Shown: positions 43,626 through 54,013 of the stretch, one piece after another | Layout of the letters: every line of letters begins with the position of its first letter | Numbering within the stretch: the stretch's first letter is position 1 | DNA from: Tetrapyrgos nigripes | Taxonomy: Eukaryota; Basidiomycota; Agaricomycetes; Agaricales; Campanellaceae | Assembly (NCBI GenBank): GCA_013368315.1 | Contig: JAACJM010000167.1 | Span: 124,001-188,000 of the forward strand | Length of the DNA: 64,000 nt | Direction of reading: 5' to 3' | Notes under the pieces: model-generated | Databases searched by the model: none | What the model was told of the DNA's origin: nothing | The model's input: the letters and a program-made list of their open reading frames with translations, nothing else | Position numbers and translations under genes: made by a program

Positions 43626-43890
43626 TTGACTGATCTTTTGTCATAGTATAAGCAACCAGATGAAGCGAGAAATGTGCAACTACCTCCTCGATACAAGCTT
43701 GTTGTATCTTTCTTTGCTCTTTGTGATACCAGGAATGATGCCATCTGCACATTTCTTTCAAAGTAAAATAATCCTTCTGGCAAGTGTACACTCGTACGGC
43801 CATAGAATTCGAAATGTGTATATAGAAATTGAAGATATGTACAGGAAATAGAGTGTGGCTATAGGCTAGCAACATCTACCGAGTCTGCAC

Positions 43891-46690
43891 TCACTCATCC
43901 TGAAGCTCATTCTGAAGTGGCTTCAATTCCATCCATGCGCAAAAAGGATTACCCTCACACTGATGATTTAGGGGAAACTTTTCAAACCCGCTCTGAACAT
44001 TTCCATCCCCGAAAAGTGAGGTTTTTGGGTCTAGAGCAGCAGCTTCAGCTCCTTCTCTGAAAATCACCTGTAAGAGTTTACTGGAAATATTCTTAGTATA
44101 CCACCACATACCAAGGATAAGGAAAACTAACGGAGAGGTCATTATTTGCGGGTCAGAAAGCAGTCCACCATAACCTTGGAAATCAGAGACATATGCGCTC
44201 TGATATGTTTTCTCATACTGAAGATGTTGCACTGCTGCTAGGAATAGTGCAGTGTCGTATTCAGGATGCTCGGGAGGAATGGCTGGTAAGGGGCTCGAGT
44301 TATGGATGTATTTGATAAAGTCCTGGCCTGGTGGCAGAGCGATCCGTTCCTCCAGTAAATATGTACGCTTTGGCCCAGCAGTACTTGATCTTGAATGTCT
44401 GATCTCATTGTTCTGCACCATGAACACTGCAGCCTCAACATATCTCAAATTTGGAATAGGGAGGTCAGGGAGACCTGTTAGCATCAAATGATCAGTAAGT
44501 TAAACAATGAGTAAAAGGATAGATACCTTTCTCAAGCTTTTGTCGCTCAATATATGCATATGCAAACTCCATTAAGGCAACGGCATAATAATGAACGTTG
44601 GCTTCAATCATGATTCCGTCAAATTCAACCACTCCGCTATATCTGCCTCGATTGACTCTGACGAAGTGTTAAGAGAATTAGTTTTGTCTTATAGTATAGA
44701 AAAAATAATGCGTACACTTTGCCGTTCTCTCTAAGGCCCTTGTTTTTATAAAGTTCCTTCATCACAACGGAGTTGGCAGTCATTACTTGTTCTGAACAGA
44801 TCAGCTTGGCCGGGTGACAAGTTTTGAAAGCCCCAACGCCAAGTTCTGACTCAAAGCGCAAATCAGCCTGCAAATGTGCGACGGAGGAAAGCACAGCATT
44901 GTCAAATATGAACCTGGTATGAACATTGTCGAGGTTGATGATGTCAAGAAAGGAGACCGTTGGTATGGGAGCAACGAGGCCCTGCATGGTGGTGAGTGAG
45001 CTAATGTCTGAGTGTTGGTCAGAATTCAATCCGCCTGCTATCAAAGCACTAGTGATCCGATTTTCCGTTGGTGAAAGGAATGGTGCTGGAGCTCTTTTGG
45101 CTCGTGGAGGAGTCGTTGGTGTCACACTGGAAGTCTAAAAGTATATGGGCGCTTCAGAGAATATTGATATGGGAAGTAGAAGTGTACATACGCTGCGAGG
45201 TCGTTTGGCAGAGGTACGTGCAGTATCACTGTCATCCCCAATCAAGTCAGTCATTGATACTGAAGAGATAGCAGCGGAAGTCTTGGGGCTAGCTGTATTT
45301 AAAGCTGACGAAGTCGCTGTTGAGGGAATCTACAAACAGATGTGTAAGTATAGAACATTCATAACCATAACTTACATTGAGTACGCACACTTTGTAAACC
45401 TTTTGCCCATGATGAATGAGAAGAGCTCGTGGAAGTGGTATGGATAATTGGTAAGTCCTAGAAAACAATATAAGTCAGTCAGAAATACGGAATAGTAATA
45501 CCAAATAAAATCCCCTCACGTTTGCATGTGCCTGCGCCTCCAATAAAGACTCGTAACGATCCCATTCTTTTGCGGAGATGAGCAAGAGAAGACGAAATGG
45601 TGTTGATGGCCAGTGAAATTTCAGTTGATTGGTTTTCTTATCAGCTTTCATGCACTGAGGTCGAAAGTATGGTGTACGGCGATCTAATGTTGGTCCGTCC
45701 ATGTCAACATTCAGTGACTTGGAGATTTCCCTTAAATTGAATTCATCGAATTTGAAACAGAATCCCATGATTTCAGCTGAGAACTGATTGATTTTGGGCT
45801 TCATGAGGTCCAGAACTGCGTGGCGGACTTCAGGCACAGTAAGATTCACATCAAGGTCTCGAATGGAATCTGAAATCCCCTGTGGATGGTGGTGAGCAGC
45901 ATAACAAGTTTAAGAATGCAGAAATACCAACATTCAACAGTTCATGACCTGTTTTACCTTCAGTAGCATGACCGACAGTGATGTTCACCGCCACAGTCTC
46001 GCCACTAGGTGCATAAGCTTTGGATCGCCACAGATCGGTTTGTGCAGAGTGATGTTGGTGAGCGGGAGAATAACCAGTTGCTCTTGGCCTCGAGACATAT
46101 CCATGCGGTCCACTCAATACTGCAGAACTGCGACTCAGGTTGGGCAGACTGACATAAGGACCTTCAAAAATTAATGAGAAATAATCACAAAAGTAAAAAT
46201 GGATTGATTCTACCTGAATTGCTCATAGGAGTGACATGGCTCATTTCCCGGCTAGCATCTATTAATCGAAGTTAGGTGAGCCGTTCGTTGTAATAAAAAA
46301 TAAGAAATCCTCACTGGCACGTTGAGCTGCATTTACCCTCGATGCTATCATGTCAGGATTTGGAAGTGGTTCAATCATTCCTGAATGAGTGGAAGAGCTG
46401 GTGGAACGACTTCGACTTAAGGTATCTAAATAGAAATAAAAAATGATTGGATAAATGAAAATGTATCGGATAAATAAAAACAATGCACCTTGACGCTGGG
46501 CTACACCCTTGCTATAGTACCTCTTACAGTCCTTGCAGGTCCATTTATCACGGCCAGCAGGATTCTTGAAGTAACCCCATTCATTACCCTTCTTCACAAA
46601 CACTCCACACCGCTCACAGTTGAATGATTCTGGAGCACGATCATCGCTCGTAAAAGCATTGACTTCTTGGGCCGGAGGGAGGGAGGTCAT
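43891..46690 (-). CDS. Alpha-kinase (atypical protein kinase) with N-terminal zinc-binding motif
   Basis: At least eight exons on the minus strand. Early exons 46690-46489, 46425-46315, 46258-46214 and one from 46161 join in frame; later ones span about 45887-45500, 45285-45190, 45125-44720 and 44640 to the TGA before 43891. The N-terminus has two Cys pairs (CERCGVFVKKGNEWGYF, then WTCKDCKRYY), probably a zinc ribbon. The middle is Ser/Pro-rich with an NLS-like SAKRPRS. The C-terminus is an alpha-kinase domain: nucleotide-loop region GVGAFKTCHPAKL, YAVALMEFAYAYIE, YLLEERI, FLAAVQHLQYEKTYQSAYVS, catalytic-type SDFQGYGGLLSDPQIMT, then LFGDGNVQSGFEKF and HQCEGNPFC (GDGN loop plus zinc ligands). 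Alpha-kinases (myosin heavy chain kinase/eEF2 kinase group) phosphorylate Ser/Thr and are numerous in Agaricomycetes. The key residues look present. It lies wholly inside the transposon, so it is cargo or part of its machinery; which one is unknown. Confidence 0.85.
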
Positions 46691-47637
46691 TGAGATCAGA
46701 GGCAGGCAGGTTCAATCGAGGATTGCTAGTAAGGATGATGGATTCCAGAAATAAGCTTCAGGTATTTATACGAGCCATAGTCTTTTCTTAATCTGACAGT
46801 GATTCACTTGATTTTTTGCCACCAGTCAATCGTGTGCGGTAGAAATCTTGTGTTGAGCCTCATGGCATATGGTCCTTTGCAAGTAACCGATGAAATGCTA
46901 TACGGGCATTATACGGACGCAAGTTTTTCAAAGTTTGACCGCTGCAAAAAAAATCCTGGAAATTCTGAACTCAGATCAGACTCAATCGGACACAAGTTTG
47001 ACCGCAAGCAGCCCATGAGATGTTATACGGACGCAAGTTTTTGACGAGACACAAGTTCAACCGCTGAAAATTCCAGACTCAGCACGCCACAAATCCACAA
47101 ATCAGACTCGGATCGGATGCAAGTACAACAACAACAATTTTCAGACTCAGCGCGCCACAAATCCACTATTAGACTCGAACCTATATGACAGGTAAGTTCA
47201 CATCTGGCATGTGGTCCTCTGAAGACAACCGAGGAGCCTCATGTTGATTCTGATATGTGGTCCCCTGCAAGCAACACAAAAACCGTTATACAGGCATTAT
47301 ACGGACGCAAGTTTTTAAGATCTTCACCGCTGAAAAATCCGTTGGAAATTTCGAGTGACAAATACAACGCAAGTTCGACCGTTCAAATGGAGGCCTCAAC
47401 CGCCACACGGGCAACAGAAATGCATATCAAATGCTGCACACTGCCCGCAGCATTGTCTACTAGACTGGAGACTATAAGTACTCCATCCTTGACTTCGAAG
47501 TTATTCATCGAGCCATTGCTGGTCCTCATCTTGTCCTTTTTATTCCTTGCTCAGCTTGAATGGGAAGAAACAAACCTACTCGTACGTGTACACATCTAGA
47601 CATTTCATTGACTGATTGATTACATGCAGCCCCTATT
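46691..47637. promoter_or_regulatory. Divergent intergenic region with repeated ACGGACGCAAGTTTTT motif
   Basis: Between the two divergent genes the word ATACGGACGCAAGTTTTT occurs near 46911, 47025 and 47300, with looser relatives (GGACACAAGTTTGACCG, GATGCAAGTACAAC) and repeated GACCGCTG, CGCCACAAATCCAC and ATGTGGTCC words. The layout suggests shared promoter or protein-binding sites. The start codon of the integrase gene probably lies toward the right end but I could not fix it. Confidence 0.6.
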
Positions 47638-49458
47638 GAACTCATCGAACCCAGCATTCGAAAGTACTGGGATCGAGGTTTCAGTGACGTGAAGATTTTG
47701 GCATATCTTTATGAAGACAAACTTTTTGATACAGAACAATATGGAATTGCGTCAGTCATTATTCAAAGCTTGTAAAATCCTCGTACGAAAAGCTGATATG
47801 AGTCTACCAGGATTAAGAAACTCCGCCAAATACGTACAAGCTTGGGGCTATACCGATCACGCTCTTCTAGTCTGCATGCCTTTACATTCACAATTTGATA
47901 TCTACTAACCAGTGCTTTCAGATTTACAAGTCGAAGATATTATAGAAGACATGATATCACTACGTAAATACTATCCTGTGGCCGGCGCAAGAGGTATCAA
48001 GAGGATTTTCCACCATGATCTGAAGAAGGAAGTGAAGAGGCAAGTTTTCTGATCTATGTCACTATCAATCAAGATTAACAACGTATGACACACAGATCAG
48101 TTATCGAGGAATACTTCTGTCGCTATGAGCCAGATTTGGTGAGGGCACGTCGAAGAAGAAGACTCAAGCGTCGGAGATTTTGGGCAGCTGGCGTCAATGA
48201 CATGCTTTGCGTTGACCAGCATGATAAGCTCAAGAAATATGGTCTAGCTTTGCATACAGGTATCAACTTGTTTCTAATTATTGTATGCTTATGAATTTAT
48301 TCTGCAATGCAGGAATTGATCCTTTCTCTGGCAAAATAAAGTGGATGAAGGTCTGGCATAACAACTCCAATCCACGGCTGATCTTTAGGTATTACCTTGA
48401 TACTATCAAGAAGGATGGATGTGAGGTGCACTAACAAATAAATATCTTCTCTCTTTCTGATGGAATATTTTACAGACACATCTCTTGTAACTCAAAGCGA
48501 CCCAGGCACCGAGAACTTTCACTTGGCTAAGGGACATTCATACATCCGCCAGTGCCTGGACCCCCAATTGATCAGTACTTTACAGCATCGTTTCATGCGG
48601 GAGAAAAGCAATATTCCTCCCGAGATTACCTGGTCAAATTTACGCCGCAATTTCATGCCAGGCTTTGAGAACATTTTATCAAGTGCCTCTGTGCAATATG
48701 ACCCCCACCATCCTCTCCAGTAGTGAGCATTTCCTTTACTGATCACACTTGATCTGTCTCTCATATCCTTAATCCTAGCAATGTATTCAAATGGGTTTTC
48801 ATTCCATGGCTACAACTCGAAATTGATGCTTATGTTCACCAGGTCAACAACTCACTGAAACGTGCTCAGAAGCACAAGATTCTCCCTCATGGGCCTCCAG
48901 ATGACATTGATGAACATCCTGAGCGCTACAATTCACTCAACTTCAAAGTAAGCAACAGCATATACTCTAAATTTCATTTGCTTGTATACTTATTATATCA
49001 CTATTTATTGACAGATTGTGATTAATGCTGACGCTGATTATATCCACGACGCTGAGAAACTTTATGCTCCTCCTGATCATCCCGTTTTTGATCTTGTGCC
49101 ATCAGAGTTCAATCATTGGGCTTCTGTGTATTATGAGCAACTTGGATCTCCCGCTGTAACAAGGGACAATGTGTGGAATGTTTATGAGGATTTATTGGCT
49201 ATGTTTGAAGTGGACCCTGCCATATTTGAGACAATGGGTCTTTCAGGCTATGGTGACAATGCCTGGGCGCCTAGGCCTCCACTTCCAGAAGATGCATCTG
49301 AGCCTATTCTCGATGATCTCTTACCTTTACATCATGATTCAGAAGGTGGCTATATGGGTGGTGTGAGAGGTGGTCTGGGAGCTGATATTGAAGATGGTGA
49401 TTTGGTCGATGGCATTGTTGATTTCACATCTGACGAAGCACAGTCAGATGAAGAGTAA
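47638..49458 (+). CDS. Integrase-core (DDE) transposase-like protein
   Basis: A multi-exon gene whose joined exons match the basidiomycete integrase-core protein family. An N-terminal helical, HTH-like part reads IELIEPSIRKYWDRGF, then TRIKKLRQIRTSLGLYRSR and VEDIIEDMISLRKYYP, then a basic stretch RARRRRRLKRRRFW. The catalytic core has VNDMLCVDQHDKLKKYG (first Asp), GIDPFSGKIKWMKVWHNNSN, LVTQSDPGTENFHLAKGH (second Asp and a Glu), LQHRFMREKSNIPPE, and FIPWLQLEIDAYV. The C-terminus is acidic and Gly-rich, ending SDEAQSDEE. One intron appears to use a GC donor (AG|GCAAGT near 48040). The first coding exon and the splice near 47752-47810 are uncertain, so the start given is the first confident exon. 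It likely catalyses movement of the 42796-49805 element. Confidence 0.8.
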
Positions 49459-49779
49459 AACAAACTACAATCTATTTACAAATCATATCTTCTCTCAGTC
49501 TATGTACCAGCATGTAAAATCTCGTAAAATCTATCAAAGTCTCCAGTCCTTTGAGCACTTTGAACGCATCCATATACAGTTCAAAAAATGCAGCTGATTT
49601 GAAGCCTGAGAACGAGGTGAGATACCCATACACGATGCTCGCAATATCTCCAGTCTTTTGAATAACAGCTTACATACTTACATAACTCTCTATACACCGA
49701 AGTGTCTGGGGTCTGATTTCCATATCGGAGGTGCCGTATTGCTGGCATGATCGCTTATGGTCTGCGAGGCTCTCCGGAG
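49459..49779. other. 3' flank of the integrase gene up to the right TIR
   Basis: No coding sequence. Holds the likely polyadenylation region and subterminal DNA of the transposon. Confidence 0.5.
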
Positions 49780-51080
49780 CGAGCGAGGCCTTCCGGGTTT
49801 CCATATGTTACCCCCAGCATATTGAGCAGAGTACACAATTACAGAGTAGAAGCTAATGTATTATTGATGCTCCTGATGTAAGAGAAAATAAGGTATACAT
49901 TCTGATGTTAAAGTGTGTGAGGTATGGGCAGAAGGTGTACAAGATTATAGAGTGAGAGAGCTAGAGAGTATGTAAAGCAAGAGCTAGAGGGTAAAGAAGT
50001 CGTCCTTCAGTGGAGACCTGTGCAAGACATTGTCATGCCCGTCGTGGGGTCACCAAAGAGGTGGAGGCTGAGGGATTGAGAGTCCCATAAGAACTGCGCT
50101 TTGTAGAGGGTGAGCAGGGGCTTGCTTATTGAGGTGGGGCTGAAGGATCGAGAGTGCTGTGAGAACTGCTTTGTGGAGGAGGGCAAGTAGGGGCTTGCTT
50201 ATTGAAGGACAGTGTGGTCTGTTTCATAATAGGCTTCTTCATGGAGGAGGTAGAGACTGTTGGGAATAGAGGTGTTAGAGCCTAAATGAGCGAGTAGTAG
50301 GGATATGGCACAGTTCTAGGGACACATGCAAGCATTAGAGCTTAGAGGCGTTAGAGCCTAGTGGGAGGACGATGTTCATCTGTGTGTTCTTTTTATTTCA
50401 TTTATTTTTCAAGTGTTAGAGCTTGGAGGCGTTAGAGCCTAGTTTTTTTTTTTGTTATGGAGTGCATGTGGAATGTGTGTGCATTGGATGAGAGAAGTGT
50501 ATGTAGGGTGTGTAGGGTGTGTAGGAGGGTGTGCAGGTAGCAAGAAACGACTTACATGCAGCAGGGAATGCAGACGAGGTGTTGAGACTGCCTGTAGCAA
50601 GAATCCAAGTGTCGTGATTGGATGGAAGTCACGTTCTTGTGGCTGTGTAATGTGGGAGGAGCAGCAAAAAGTGACTGCTTGACGTCCTCAACAGTGTAGA
50701 CTCGAAAGGAGTGCTTTTCCCGCTATAAGACTTGATAGAAAGCCTTGAGGAGAACAAAAGAGTGTATATGCAAAGTTTCAGAGAGAACGGACGGCAGGAG
50801 GAGGCTGGATTCATTTTTTTGGAATGGATGATGATGGTCGATATAATGCTCAGAGGCGTAATCATGTCCAGAAGTCATCATGGGTCACCTGTGGGGCCAA
50901 CTGCCTTCAATTGAAGAGCGACTCATTTGAAGAAAAGAAGGAAGTTTTAGAACGACATCGATCGCTTCTGGATTCATACATGATTTACCTGAAGAATCAT
51001 ATCAGTCGTGCCCTGGTACTTGGACCGACGGGATAAACAGAATATTCTTCACGAAAAATCAAAACCCATACGCATCCACT

Positions 51081-51816
51081 CAAGGGGGTCCGAAAAATTT
51101 ATTTTATTACACAACCTCGAAAAATTTTTTAAGGACCTTGAGCAGACCAACCGACCGACCGACCTTCCATAAAAGGTAGCTTATGTAATATACGCGTCAT
51201 CAATTTCGCCTTCCTCGTTTCTGAGACCGACCTCTCTCTGCCTCGCAAACCTCGCACAGCCAGCCAGACAGCACAAACTCATCGAGCTGCACACATATAC
51301 AATGGTACTATGATTTGGGAACGCAAAGGTGAGTTTCCTGACGCAAAAATGGCAGTAATAGTACTCACCCATTTTGCTCGGTTGCTGCAACAAGCTGCAA
51401 CGTCGGTCGACTTCTCTCTCCATCTTGGACAACCACCCCGCACACACACACGAAGATATCGCTACCTTCCATCACTCTGGGCCTTTTGGTACGCTGGGAT
51501 TTCTCATCCGAGTCAATCATTACTGTTTTTTTTTCTGAGTACACTGATGGAGTGGACGGCCAGGCAATGAGGATATTTGATTTTCCGTCTTACATGACCT
51601 ATCCTCGCTGCTGCTGCCTATGATAGCTTACTTTACTTCATCTTTGTTGCTCAAACTATCAGAAAGGGATGTAAAATTATTTTATACACACTATCCTGCT
51701 CTTCTCAACGTCTACGAAGCCCAAAAATATTACGCATCAAAAATATTTTAGTGGCCTGCGGACCTCCAACCGACCGACCCCGGAGTGTACCGGTCCACAG
51801 TATCCGAACCCCCTTG
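51081..51816. mobile_element. hAT-type element, 736 bp, 8-bp target duplication CATCCACT
   Basis: The ends are CAAGGGGGTCCG and, inverted, CAAGGGGGTTCGG. CATCCACT is repeated at 51073-51080 and 51817-51824. Duplication copy A has the uninterrupted site near 24099 (GTATCCACTTTATCC). Near both ends the same-strand word CCAACCGACCGACC occurs. There is no transposase. It sits in the 3' end of the membrane-protein frame. Confidence 0.9.
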
Positions 51817-52228
51817 CATCCACTTTACCCCCAGGCAAGGAGTCGGAGTCGGAGTCGTCCTTCGCACCAGAACCCTCCGGGTCCATACCACCGTGGCTTC
51901 CAGCACTTCCATCTACATCCGTATCACCCTCCTCTGTATCGATATTGATATCTGTCTCCGACGCATCAAATTCCCCATCGTTACCAACACCTTCAACAGT
52001 AACTCCACCGTGACGTTCTCTCCCGAGCCCTTCATCCTCTTCGCTACCCGAGCCATTGGCCCCACTACTGGGAGAGTGACCAGACTCGGACTCGGAGTGA
52101 CCTGCAAAGCCAATGATAGTGACCACCAGAACCAGAACTATTGGTAGAGCTAGAATGGCCAGGGTCCATTTTGTCTTCGTCTCCCATTCCATCGCCCATA
52201 GCCAAACCCATACCCATACCCGTCTCAC
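51737..52228 (-). CDS. Membrane helix plus acidic tail of the duplicated surface-protein locus, copy B
   Basis: The frame has one strongly hydrophobic helix (TLAILALPIVLVLVVTIIGF) followed by a very acidic Ser/Gly-rich tail (EEDEGLGRERH, TDINIDTEEGDTDVDG). It lies just downstream, on the same strand, of the secreted Thr-rich frame 53105-52407. I infer that the two are parts of one type I membrane protein joined by an intron in the Gly/Met-rich region 52407-52228 that I could not place. The last residues differ from copy A: after KVDA the frame runs into the hAT element and continues for about 25 residues (RGFGYCGPVHSGVG and on) to a stop at 51737-51739, whereas copy A ends KVDTNGF. Confidence 0.5.
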   Translation of the reverse strand: MRRVWVWVWLWAMEWETKTKWTLAILALPIVLVLVVTIIGFAGHSESESGHSPSSGANGSGSEEDEGLGRERHGGVTVEGVGNDGEFDASETDINIDTEEGDTDVDGSAGSHGGMDPEGSGAKDDSDSDSLPGGKVDARGFGYCGPVHSGVGRLEVRRPLKYF

Positions 52229-52406
52229 ATTTCACCTCCCTTTTCACCTCCCATTCCACTGCCATACCCATAGCCGTCTCACCTCCCATTTCATCTTCTC
52301 CCCGGAACCCTCCTCCTCCCGAACCAGTACCTTCCATCCCCATCTTGGGGTCCGTTACCATTTCACCACCACAACCATCAACAGTACCACCAAATCCACC
52401 CGTCAG

Positions 52407-53105
52407 CTAAACACCCACACCCATACCCATACCTCCAGTCAGCGTCGACGTCGACGTCGTCTTATGTCCCCTCACAGCACTCGTCACTTTATTCCATATA
52501 CCAGTTCCCGCTCCCGTTCCCGTTTTCGTTTTCGTCGTTACAAGTTCACCAATGGGACTGGCACGAGTAAGGCTTAGGCCAGGCGGTGCCATTGCAAAAC
52601 CAGTACTACTACTCGTTCCCGTTTTCGTTTTCGTTTTCGTGGTTACGAGTTCGCCAATGGGACGGGCACGAGTAAGGCTTAGGCCAGGCGGTGCCGTTGT
52701 CGCGGTCATCCTCGTTGATCTTGTAGAGGTAGACAAAGACGTAGAGGTTTTGGTTCTACCAAAGCCGAGAACACCGCGAGCCTGAGCCTGGGGTTCTAGT
52801 ACTTGGTTATGGGTACTATGGGTACTGGTGTCGACGGCACGAGCAAGGGCATGGGCATGGTCGGGGCCATAGCCCAGTCCCTCGATATCTGCGAGTGGAG
52901 ATTCGGTTGAGGTTGAGGTTGAGGTTCCCCTTGTCGTTGGCGTTGTGCCAGTGGTGGTGGTGGTGGTTAACGTAGCCGTACTAGCTAGCGCTGTCACTTG
53001 AGAGACAGGTGCTGCTTGTACCTGTACCTCGACCAAGGCAAAAGCCAAAGTGGTAAGAACGAATGGGATAAGACTGGGAGTGACTCTGAGGGATGTTAGA
53101 CGCAT
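52407..53105 (-). CDS. Secreted Thr-rich protein with internal repeat, copy B
   Basis: An intact 232-codon frame. The N-terminus is a signal peptide (SLIPFVLTTLAFALVEVQVQ before Ala/Pro). A Thr-rich stretch typical of O-mannosylated surface proteins follows. Two copies of a motif with PPGLSLTRA(R/S)PIGELV separated by about 40 residues show internal duplication. It ends in a Gly/Met-rich tail. It is probably the ectodomain part of a membrane protein continued in 52228-51737. Copy A (25432-24717) has a frameshift. No function can be assigned. Confidence 0.6.
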   Translation of the reverse strand: MRLTSLRVTPSLIPFVLTTLAFALVEVQVQAAPVSQVTALASTATLTTTTTTGTTPTTRGTSTSTSTESPLADIEGLGYGPDHAHALARAVDTSTHSTHNQVLEPQAQARGVLGFGRTKTSTSLSTSTRSTRMTATTAPPGLSLTRARPIGELVTTKTKTKTGTSSSTGFAMAPPGLSLTRASPIGELVTTKTKTGTGAGTGIWNKVTSAVRGHKTTSTSTLTGGMGMGVGV

Positions 53106-53326
53106 TGTGCTTATGCGTGTGTAGCTGTTTGTCGTGAAAGGTTGTTCGTTATTAGATGAAGAGCTTGGGACGTAGGTGTATTAGGATATGGATATCGGAC
53201 CAGCCGATATTGTGGGGCGATGTAAGAAGGAGGGCAAGTGGTACTAAGAGGTTGGGGAAAGTACCAGGCTCCACTGTCATTCCAAACTTGAAGTCGTTGG
53301 AGGCTCTCTTTATATTGGGCAGTACC

Positions 53327-53696
53327 TGTTGAATTGGCGCATTCAGTTGCAGCCATCAACGTATTCTATGTAGAACAATAGTAGTAGTTATATATAGAAC
53401 AATAAGATTATATAGACAATAAAGTGTAGTACAACAATAGTGTACGAAACCAGCATTGTTCTATCCAGAACAATAGAATCTTATTGTTACTCTAGTATTA
53501 GTTTACATGTATTTGTACCTCCTTAAAAGATATATAAGGACTCGTAGATAGTCCTCCAAATAACAAGTTTCATACTTAACCCACATCGCTCTAACAAGCC
53601 TCTAACAAGCCTAACAAGCTATCTTTTATCCCCAGGTAAGTTGCGTAGTTGCCACTGCGTTTAGTAGTGTACAAGCCGTACCATGCCTGCTTAACA
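53327..53696 (+). repeat. 5' LTR of the copia element
   Basis: Begins TGTTGAATTGG and ends GCTTAACA (TG...CA). It differs from the 3' LTR at three positions, each CG against TG or CA. Confidence 0.97.
53531..53539 (+). promoter_or_regulatory. TATA-box candidate in the LTR
   Basis: TATATAAGG lies in the middle of the LTR, a plausible start of the U3-driven transcript. The same word is present in the 3' LTR. Confidence 0.5.
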
Positions 53697-53709
53697 GGTT
53701 ATGGGCCCC
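53697..53709 (+). promoter_or_regulatory. Primer-binding site candidate (initiator-Met half-tRNA)
   Basis: Right after the 5' LTR comes GGTTATGGGCCCC. Its complement resembles the anticodon stem-loop of initiator Met tRNA (GGGCTCATAACC) with one G-U type mismatch, as in copia elements that prime from a half tRNA. Confidence 0.45.
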
Positions 53710-54013
53710 GAAGGCCCTTGGGAGCGTCTTCAATGGCTGCAAACCATAGACTTCGCATACTACCTGGATGGCGCCTTCATGGCAGCCTGTGGCGCCCTTT
53801 GTGGCAGCCTGCGTCGCCTTTCATGGCTTGATGATATGTCCAACAGCGCAGGACTTATGTCCAGCTGCAGTTGTTGACAATCTAGGGGAGTAGTCACTGT
53901 CATGGCGCGTTCATCGCTGCCTCTTTTCACTTTCGCATGGCGCATTTAATGCTGCCTTCTTATTCTGCATATGGATAAATGCTGACAGTTGACTTCCCCA
54001 GATATTATCAAAG

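Larger units (their letters stand above)
42796..49805. mobile_element. 7,010-bp DDE transposon carrying an integrase-type gene and an alpha-kinase gene
   Basis: The two ends are perfect 26-bp inverted repeats (42796-42821 and 49780-49805) beginning TATGGAAACCCGGAAGGCCT. Further inside, weaker inverted matches continue (TAAGCGAT, GGACCCC/AGACCCC). A 6-bp direct repeat TGTTAC flanks the element (42790-42795 and 49806-49811). The empty site is present in the window: on the minus strand near 19551 the related repeat reads GTGTGTTACCCCCAGCATAT with one TGTTAC. Inside are two divergent genes: alpha-kinase on the minus strand and integrase-like DDE on the plus strand, separated by a motif-repeated region. 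The transposon family is not one I can name. Confidence 0.93.
40991..50835 (-). repeat. 3.1-3.4 kb dispersed repeat, copy 2 (inverted, split by a 7-kb transposon)
   Basis: The reverse complement of 18527-21910. The left part is 40991-42795 and the right part 49806-50835; between them sits the 42796-49805 element. This copy lacks the 279-bp and about 311-bp insertions of copy 1 and therefore serves as their empty site, while copy 1 serves as the empty site for the 7-kb element. Confidence 0.85.
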
